A stretch of DNA of 64,000 bases from Orobanche coerulescens (Eukaryota > Streptophyta > Magnoliopsida > Lamiales > Orobanchaceae). The stretch spans positions 201,457,096 through 201,521,095 of the forward strand of contig CM065802.1 in NCBI GenBank assembly GCA_033398695.1, written 5' to 3'. The notes beneath the pieces are model-generated. The model worked only from the letters and a program-made list of their open reading frames with translations, had not been told where the DNA came from and did not search any database. This document shows, piece after piece, positions 56,300 through 64,000 of the stretch. Both the position numbers and the translations under genes were made by a program. Each line of letters opens with the position of its first letter. Positions within the stretch are counted from its first letter, which is position 1.

Positions 56300-58468
56300 A
56301 ATTTTTATGATTTACATAATCGTTTTTAGACGAGTCAGGAATGCCAGTAACTACCAGTAAATAAAGAAACATTCATTGCCTTATATTAATGATTTACATA
56401 ATAACAAGTACAATGCCCCCACTCAACATCCTCTGAGTGGCATTCGAGGACATACTCCCAACAAATAATACACAAATGCACGACAACAACAATACACGAA
56501 TGCATCACAACATGATCGACACAAAATGACAAAAATGATATATATTTGCCCCAAGTCCTTAGAGAGCAATCTCGATGTCAAAACCATCACCAACCATTAT
56601 CCTCAATATTCGACGGTCCAAATGTATCCTCGATACCCAACTATACCAATAACAAAAGTAAATCATATACATTATGATTTAAATTCCCAAAATCTGAAAA
56701 CAACGTACAATCCCAAATCTCCAGTGTTCACAATTATAATCATTGTTGTACGAATTATAAAGGAATGAAATCGAAACCATTCATTAAATATTATAAACTG
56801 AGCAAGTAATAACTTGCCTCGATACGATACAACGATGAGGAAGCCATTGCCTTCGTCTACGAGCTCCTCAGCCCCGACCAAAGTAATCTACGAACGTTCT
56901 CGAACACGACCGCAAAGCATGGTTCTAATCACCGATCAATAATCTCAACTTATTACAATAATCGATTAACACACATTCGATAATAATCAACAACCGATAT
57001 AACCAATCAACAAACCCAACGGTTCTACAATACCTCGGTTAAACATAATCTGAACAATCCAACTCAAACCAGCACGAATTCATAGCCATAACACGATATA
57101 TACACTGTCTGTCCACTTAGCGCACGTTAATCATATACCATAGCGTCCGCTAAGTCACTTCAGTTAGCGTGTGTTGGCCAGTCGGCTAGCGTGCGCTAAA
57201 CTCATGCAGTTGCATGCATTACAACTACCGCTCAGCACATTGTGATTACGAATACGAATGTAAAGGAAATCATATTCGATGATCAATCACAATCGTTCCG
57301 GATTCCAAATTGTTTATCATGATTCGTATTTCATCAAGAACATATGAATTCTACCACTACAATCAACACGACCTAACGAATATTCGATCGCCACATCTAA
57401 AAATACCGATAATTCAACATACGATCGTCTTGCTATGTTCTATTCATAAAAAAGTTCTTCAAGAATACCAAGTGATTCGAAACCATGTTGATAGTCATCA
57501 AAACAACGTAATTCGATATCCTTTAACATGTAGATAATCATCCAACTCATAATCCAAGTCATGTATCATCATATTCTTCAATATACACTTCTTATAATAT
57601 TAAGAATCATATCAACACCACTATAATCATCATCATACGAATCAAATACGGATAACAATACCAAGAATCCGAAATCAAGGCGTATAGTTCAACAACATAC
57701 CTCAAGAACATGAACAACACCATCAAACACATCAAGGATCAACAATATCTTCATATCCAAGCCTCAAATCCATGTTTCCAGAACTACATAGCGTACGTAA
57801 CATCATTCCAGAACTCATTGTCTTGATTCGTATCTCTCATAACGTACGTAACACTTGTTCTATAGCGTACGTAATATATATGTTGACTTGCTATAGTATA
57901 TGATCATATTACGTACGTAATATGCTCTGCATGGTGTACGTAATACCTAGCTGACTTATATTTTGGCACGCTAGCCGATACCTAGGCTCCACATGGCAGG
58001 TATTGATTCCTCTAACCGATTCCTCTCGTTGCGTACGTAATGCGTTATACATAGCGTACGTAACACTTAGCATACATAATCTCTTATGCTTAACGTATGC
58101 TACGCTTGACAAGGTCCTATCTGATCAGCCAACTATATCTCACCTGATGCTTTAACGTACGTAACGACCTAATATTAACATACGTAACCTTTGGGAATTA
58201 ACGTACTTAAGCTCATATGCTTAACGTACGTTATGGCTTCTATACTTAGCCATTTACACTGATCTTGCTCGTCGTCTCAATATACCGAATACATATACAC
58301 AACACATTATAACCTCAGATGTAATTGTCGACCAAGTACGACAATTATACCAATACAAATGTCTCAGTCCTTCATTTATTTTATCCATACTGTACAGATT
58401 CTACACTGTGCAACATAACTCAGATAAAATAACGTTAAACAACTATAGTAGAAATTCTGGATATTACA
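56300..58468 (-). repeat. LTR L: minus-strand gypsy-type LTR material, probably two fragments
   Basis: The right end TGTAATATCCAG (minus, 58468) is an LTR start. Two palindrome groups lie at 57118-57200 (TAGCG type; TATATATCG on the minus strand at 57095-57103) and 57785-58235 (TACGTA type, about thirteen units). GAGGCAAGTT (minus) is at 56811-56820. Two groups, each followed by transcribed-type sequence, suggest two joined LTR fragments. The left end was lost at the junction with H2. No coding sequence. Confidence 0.5.
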
Positions 58469-58789
58469 CACGGGCCATGTCATGGTCGGGGCCCTATCCG
58501 CGTCATATGACACGGTCGTGTTTTGCTTGATCCTGTCCTGGTCGTGTCAGCTCTATTGGATCCATTTTGACCCTTTTTTACCCATTTTCTATACGTACAT
58601 CCATCTTGGGGGTCTGGACATTGTTAGTTTATGCTTGTACTTAGCCTCAAAAGTACCTAAGAATACAACTAAATAAAATCAAGCGTAATCGAGTCCAATA
58701 AATTAAAAATAAATCATAAACACTACAATTGCACACATACAGGAATGATAAAGTCCAAAAAAATATTACAAAAATATGTGTAAAATTGA
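58469..58789. other. Unassigned sequence with CACGG/GACACGG inverted repeats
   Basis: 58470-58555 carries GGCCATGTCATGGTC, CATATGACACGGTCGTG and CCTGGTCGTGTCAG, similar in style to the U3 array of LTR A. The rest is AT-rich without features. Confidence 0.35.
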
Positions 58790-59807
58790 CCGTAGACATT
58801 TAGCTTTGTCCATATCACTATCAGTATACAAGTTAATATCTGTTCGACTTTGGCCATATCATTATCAATATTTGTTTGTTTGGCTTCGGCCATATTACTA
58901 GAAGTACACAAATTAATTTTCTATTTGTCTTCGGCCATATCATTATCATTACACATGTTAATTATCTATTTGTCTTCGGCCATATCATTATAAGTACACA
59001 TCTTAATTGTCTCTTTGAGTTCGGACATATCATTATATGTGTATAACTTAATTGTTTGTTTGGCTTCGACCATAACATTATCAGTATACATTTTATGTGT
59101 CTGTGCGGCTTTAGCCATATCATTAGCATGATACAGCTTAATTGTTTGTTTGGCTTCATCCATATTATAATCAATGTATAGCTTCAGGCTATTTGCCTTC
59201 ATGCATATCACTGATTCGGATATAGTGCTAAATGTTCGTCATCATTCAGTGATCAAGTATTGATGGAATGATGCGGACATAACGTTTCATGGTTATACGA
59301 TGTTGACTGTTGCTTCTGAACTTTTCATACTTTTGTTATCCATGTTGTACTGTTATCTAGTGCATATCGTGTTATATATCAGGTTTGATATTCCCAATGA
59401 TTGACCTCATGGGGGCAAAATGTGTTTTACATGTTTAGGTACGAAGCGAGGAAGGTCTAAGATACAGGGTCATGACGACGACAATGAGGCATTTGAATGA
59501 TAGTAGTCTTGATTTGTTATCGGGTTCATGTCATTATTCAGCATAGTTGGAGTGATTCCAACTTGTCATTTTATTGTTGTATTTAGATATTCCAGCGAGG
59601 CCTACGGGAAGGTCATCATTTGTGTTTTTGGCCATGTAGGACTATCATGTTATCAAACTCCATATAGGAGAGATTTATTGGATATAATAGTATGAGCTCT
59701 ACTTTTCCTTTTTGTCATTGTTAAATCACTTTCGTAATTTTAGCCTTGTGATTCTTATGTGGGGTCCACGGTACTGTAATAACACAATGAGATTTTGGGG
59801 TGTTACA
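58790..59807 (+). repeat. LTR M: 3' half of a G-like LTR with its own tandem hairpin repeat
   Basis: 59225-59807 aligns with 44800-45321 and ends TTTGGGGTGTTACA. Before it, at about 58795-59215, eight or so units of 50-60 bases contain TTTGGCTTCGGCCATAT, with GGC-TTCG-GCC at 58882-58891 and variants. Hairpins GTTGGA/TCCAAC (59546-59562) and CTCC/GGAG (59658-59670) replace differently paired stems in G. U3 and TATA are absent. Confidence 0.65.
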
Positions 59808-60101
59808 ATCAGTTCCTTCCTTCTTATCATCATTGGCTTGTTTCTCCTCCAGCTCTTTTAATGTTTTACTCATTTTTTGCTTTGTGGTCCTATTTAAAAA
59901 ATAACTAATAAGCTCAGCTTTATCAAGCAGCTGCTTTGTGGTTCTTTTTTTCAACAAATCTTGTCTAATGACTGATTCTACTATGTATAGGTGTTTATAA
60001 CATAAAATACAATATGTGATGTGGTGATTATACGCCTATAACTGAAAAACCAGCAAATGATGCACCACGATGATTATAAGATATGTCGTGATGACTATAT
60101 G
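59808..60101. other. Short unclassified segment, possible coding remnant on the minus strand
   Basis: 59809-59957 (minus) reads KKRTTKQLLDKAELISYFLNRTTKQKMSKTLKELEEKQANDD, a charged, helical-looking peptide with no family I recognise. It is cut by LTR M. Nothing else was found here. Confidence 0.2.
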
Positions 60102-60480
60102 CTACTACAGAAATTCGCGAAATACTAACAGAATTTACCTATGGATATATTTAGTTGGTGTTTACCAAGGGATTACTGGTTGTTTTCCGATAATTTTTGT
60201 TCTTATTTATTTGCAATTAAATAATTTTGATTACTGATTAATGACGGACTTGTAATGGGACTAGGCGAGTAAAAGGATTCGTCGATATTTTGTTGGTAAA
60301 GTGGTGCTCAATTTTACCGCCTAAACATAATGACGGTTTTGCCGAGGAAATTTTACCAACCGATAGTTATTCCGTCAGTATTTACCAACATAGTTTTGTC
60401 CATCATTATTTACCGAGGATAGTTCTTTCGTTAGGGTGCTTATTCGGTGGGATTTTTTGGGCTGGTTTGAAGAATTAGAG
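60102..60480. mobile_element. Possible CACTA-type DNA transposon relic
   Basis: CTACTACAGAAATTCGCG at about 60102 resembles a decayed CACTACAAGAAA terminus. It is followed by subterminal-like units (ATTTACC, TTTACCAA, CCGTCAGTATTTACCAAC, TATTTACCGAGG) in both orientations up to about 60430. No opposite end or 3-bp target duplication was found. Confidence 0.3.
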
Positions 60481-61838
60481 TTTAAGGGATGCTATAGTCA
60501 GTTTTTATCTCTTTCAATGAAAATATTTGTCGGTCCCATCTGCATAATCTTAATGCTCCTATTTGCTCAGCGTTCCATTCATATCTTTATCAAGAGAAAG
60601 AAACATGTCTGCAAATACCTGGTAATTATAAGCAAATGAGGCCAAAAACAAGATTTCACATATATGAAAACAATATCATGGCATCACAACCCTTTTCTCA
60701 GTTCCAGAAATACAAAGCCAAAATTACATTGAATACATACTAATAATACTTAATGTTTCAAACATATATGCATTGCATTTTGATTGTTATTTAATGGTCA
60801 TCTCATTTTGGAAAAAGCACTAAGATTGTTTATTACAATATATAATGTGACAGAGCTGAAAGTCTTGATAGGAAACAACATTCACAACATGTATAATGTA
60901 CAACATTAAATCAAATGAGGTGATTTATTGGCTAAAGGGCTGACATCCCCTTGAGTTGAATGATGAAGCAAATTCAATAAAGTCAAAACGAAATTATGCA
61001 AAATTTCAATGTAATCCTTATTAACTAGTAATATGACCATCCAAAGCCAACACTCCTAGAGTTCGCTAGTAAGTTTCCAATCTTTTAGGCTATTAAGGAA
61101 TTTGATTTAACATAAGTACTACTAATTGTAATATGTATTTCATGCATGTGCGCTAACACCTTAGAATCATTTGGAGTTTAATATCAATTTAGTTGTAATA
61201 TGTACTTATAATTTCATACTAAATTCTGAATTCACGAATTTTGGACAGCTTGAGAATGTATTGTGTTATGTGGTGGTGTTATTATACTTATTATTTTATG
61301 TACGTGTTTGTTTTGGCTTATATCTTCCTTTTGTTCTCGGGTGCACTGCAATATGTGTACTTTGAGAACTAAGGAGAGACGTTGTCGAAACTTTCACAAC
61401 CATAAGGAGAGACGTTGTCTAAACAACATATTCCTGGATGGGATAGGATCCTTATCAAAAATAGGGAGGAGAAGTTGACAGAAATCCATACATTCAACTT
61501 TCGTTCTCATAATTTGCCTTCTTCTAACATGAATTTGATTTTCCACTATATGTTGTTATCGTGTACTTTATTCAGGATATATTCAAAATGAGCTCTGATA
61601 GTAGTTGGATGTATAGACGTACGGAAGATGGTTACTTAACCTCTCAATTTGTTGAGGGATTGAGGGTTTCATAAAATTTGCTACTTCACATCAGAAAAGG
61701 ATGGATGGGGCAAAAATTAGGTGTCTTTGTACTCTTGTAAAATGCCGTAGGTTTTTCGATGTCGATACGATTAGGTATCATTTTTTTAGAAATTGATTTA
61801 TACAGGACTATTGTATTTGGACTTCTCATGGAGAAACC
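60481..61838. other. AT-rich sequence without recognised features
   Basis: Nothing supported. A short direct repeat, AAGGAGAGACGTTGTC, occurs at about 61370 and 61405. Several hydrophobic ORFs of about 60-70 codons have no supporting evidence. Confidence 0.3.
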
Positions 61839-62941
61839 TGTAATATCCGGCTGTAATTTTTCATTTTTATATTGTTGTATTGTATCTATTCAATTGGACT
61901 TGTACAAGTATTGTTGTATTATATTTGGATTTTTACAATGTTTATTATACTGAGATATTTCGGGATCGAAGTATTCATATTTGGCATTCGTATTGTTTTA
62001 TCTCTTGAACGTTGCATGGTGAGTTGTGAATTTGGCTAAGTGTATTAGACCTAACATATGCTACATACAGTAGCTCGCATACGCTATCACAAAGAGGGTT
62101 ACTTACACTACGCCGTGCGGGTTACATATGTAACCAAGGGAATCAGATGGCATCCAACTTTTGGCGTGTAAGGCCACACATGCTACTCACATGGTTGGAG
62201 ATTTTGGCTTGATTAGGACAGCCAATTCAACGGGCATTACGCACGCAATATTAATGTGTTAGCGTATGTAATGGAGGAGAGCTAAAGTACGTTATTTATG
62301 ACAATGTATGAGGTGATTTACGAAGTGAGGCAGTAGTCTCCGGAGGAGGTTTACGTACGTAACACCGAGGTGTTAGCATACATGATGGAGGTTAGTGTAC
62401 GTTAATTCTGAGAGGTGGCATACGTTTGGGAAAGTGCATATTATAAGGACATGTCTTATCTCTCATTTTTGCACGATCCAACTCTGGGTTTTCTCTCTAG
62501 AAATCATCCCCCTGACCTCCTTAGTGATTAAAAGCCTCTTCTAACTTGCTTTGGAGTTTCACATCTTGGATCGGAGCTTGGAAGCTTGAAGATTGTGGTG
62601 GATTCTTGAAGAGGTATGTTGTCTACTCTTGTGTTAATGTCGTGATGATGATGATGATATTGTTGACTATTACTTCATGGGTCATTAGATTGTTGGAGGA
62701 TATCAAGTTTATTGTTGTTTTTTATGAACACGTGATGAGGAATATAATGATTATAACTTGAAGATGAGTATATTCTTGATGTTTAGAAATACTTAGATGT
62801 TATAATCATGGTTTGGTAGGATTATGTTAAGATTGTTAGATGATTAATATAGTTTGAAGGTGATTATTGATACCATTGATGTCCTTGGGAGGTTATGACC
62901 ATTTAATGAAAGATTATGATGAGTTATGAGATAATTATCAT
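61839..62941 (+). repeat. LTR N, 5' part of a gypsy-type LTR
   Basis: It starts TGTAATATCCGGCTG. It has a decayed palindrome array at 62045-62415, TTATAAGG near 62441 and a donor-like AG/GTATGT near 62612. The sequence then resembles LTR B (ATGATTATGGAAT style). It breaks at about 62941 without the terminal GTTACA, where the pol of O begins. Confidence 0.6.
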
Positions 62942-64000
62942 AGTGGGACCAAAATGAATAATCCCTTGGTAGGAGATACCTTCAGGAATACTTTATTGAC
63001 AACACAAGATTCGAGATCTTTCCTATGCTTATCGGTATAAGATTTCTTTCGATCCCGTGCTATATTGATCCTCTCACGAATCTTGTCAACCACACTTACT
63101 ATTTGTTCAATCATCTCGGTCCTTTCACCTACTTCGTCCCAATATAGTGGTGAGCGACACTTCCTACCGTATAAGGCTCCATACCAATTGTCGAATGGAA
63201 ATTGTTGTTGTAAACAAATTCCACCAAAGGCAACAGTTGTTCCCAGTTATTGCCCATGTCCAACACACATGCTCGCAACATGTCCTCAAGAATCTGAATC
63301 ATCCTCTCATACTCACCGTCCATTTGAGGATGATGGGCCTTATTGAAACTCAATTGCATTCCCAAAGCTTCGTGCAAGCTCTTCTAAAAAGGCGAGGTGA
63401 AATGAGTATCTCTGTCCGATACTATTGAGACCGTTTCTCCATGCAACTTTATGATCTCCCTGGCGTAGAGTTGAGCATACTGATCCGAAAATTCATCTTC
63501 ACGGGAATAAAGTGAGCTGACTTTGTGATTATGTCGACGACAATCCAAATAGCACGATTCTCTCTTTTCGTTCGAGGCAAACATACCACAAAGTGCATCA
63601 TGATATGTTCCCATTTTCTGGAATATGAAGCAATTTAAATAGTCCCAAGCGTTGGTGTTCTGCCTTCACTTGCTGACAGACTATACACCTTCTGACAAAT
63701 TTTGACCCATCTCTCTTCAAATTTTCCCACCAAAATGTCAATTTAAGGTCTTGTACATCTTTGTACTATCTGGATGTGATGTATATAGAGTATATGTCCC
63801 TCTTTCAATATCACCTTTTCCAACTTAGCAATATCGGGCACACAAATCCATCCTCCAAAATACATTGTGCCATCATCAGCCACATTAAAACTATTGTCTT
63901 CTCCTGAAAGAGTACGTTCTTTCATCTTGACCAAGAAGTCATCTTGCTCTCGACCTTCCTTGATCCTCTTCCTAAAGGTTGGTCGTAACACCAAACTACC
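62942..64000 (-). pseudogene. Integrase region of gypsy element O (continues beyond the window)
   Basis: Minus strand, several frames. 63994-63743 holds the integrase N-terminal linker (FRKRIKEGREQDDFLVKMKERTL, GTMYFGGWICVPD). 63614-63384 has a core fragment ending KLHGETVSIVSDRDTHFTSPF. 63377-63129 has HEALGMQLSFNKAHHPQMDGEYERMIQILEDMLRACVLDMGNNWEQLLPLVEFVYNNNFHSTIGMEPY. The tail to 62942 includes RERINIARDRKKSYTDKHRKDLE and KVFLKVSPTKG. The Gln-Asn-like position before the catalytic Glu reads DGEYE. RT and upstream parts lie outside the window. The left end is joined abruptly to LTR N. Confidence 0.75.

Noticed and set aside
58470..58555. Second copy of element A's U3
   Set aside because: The inverted repeats are similar in style (GACACGG) but the spacers and surroundings do not align with 315-613.
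61171..61478. Hydrophobic ORFs that could be membrane peptides
   Set aside because: AT-rich sequence readily yields Leu/Phe/Ile-rich frames, and no homology or start context was seen.

Overview
This window is intergenic plant DNA built almost entirely of transposable elements. No complete host gene, tRNA, rRNA or organelle-like segment was recognised. The plant assignment rests on Ty1/copia and Ty3/gypsy polyproteins of plant type (including a chromodomain chromovirus), an L1-type LINE ORF1 with a plant zinc-knuckle domain, and gag-only LTR elements. Nearly all coding sequence is broken by stops and frameshifts. Element letters A-O are my own labels.

Layout. 1-8494: composite element A. It is LTR A (its first 55 bases lie outside the window), a short interior, a different complete LTR (B, 2538-4011), a second non-coding interior, then LTR A again. 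8495-11070: remnant of element C (minus strand: gag, primer-binding site, LTR), hit by A on the left and by D on the right. 11071-23500: Ty1/copia element D (plus). Its 3' LTR is split by H (18999-23107), a complete minus-strand gag-only element with target duplication CATGC. 23501-24372: LTR start of another copia-like element (E), interrupted by gypsy element I (minus, 24373-34844). I is itself split by J (27353-32682), a chromovirus with both LTRs, gag, protease, RT, RNase H and chromodomain but a deleted integrase core. 34845-36790: LTR F, inserted in the pol of I. 36800-37952: 5'-truncated LINE ORF1 with a poly(A) tail. 37953-39510: LTR K. 39511-42071 and 51570-54345: unclassified AT-rich DNA split by G (42072-51569), a 9.5-kb gag-only element with LTRs of about 3.25 kb. 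54346-56298: truncated plus-strand relative of H. 56300-58468, 58790-59807 and 61839-62941: LTR fragments L, M and N. About 60100-60480: possible CACTA relic. 62942-64000: integrase region of gypsy element O (minus).

What stands out is the inside of the LTRs. Upstream of the TATA box, most families carry arrays of short palindromes. Related LTRs carry different palindrome types at this position (TAGCG..CGCTA, TTACGTACGTAA, CCGTGTCG..CGACACGG, GCGATCGC), as if arrays were exchangeable cassettes. Downstream of the TATA box, in transcribed sequence, several families carry chains of small hairpins whose stems differ between copies but keep pairing, including repeated UUCG-loop hairpins. Element J carries a perfect five-unit heat-shock element upstream of the TATA box in both LTRs. 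Differences between paired LTRs cluster at CAG/CTG/CCGG sites. This may be a long-read basecalling artefact at methylated CHG positions, and may also explain 'broken' primer-binding sites and some frameshifts.
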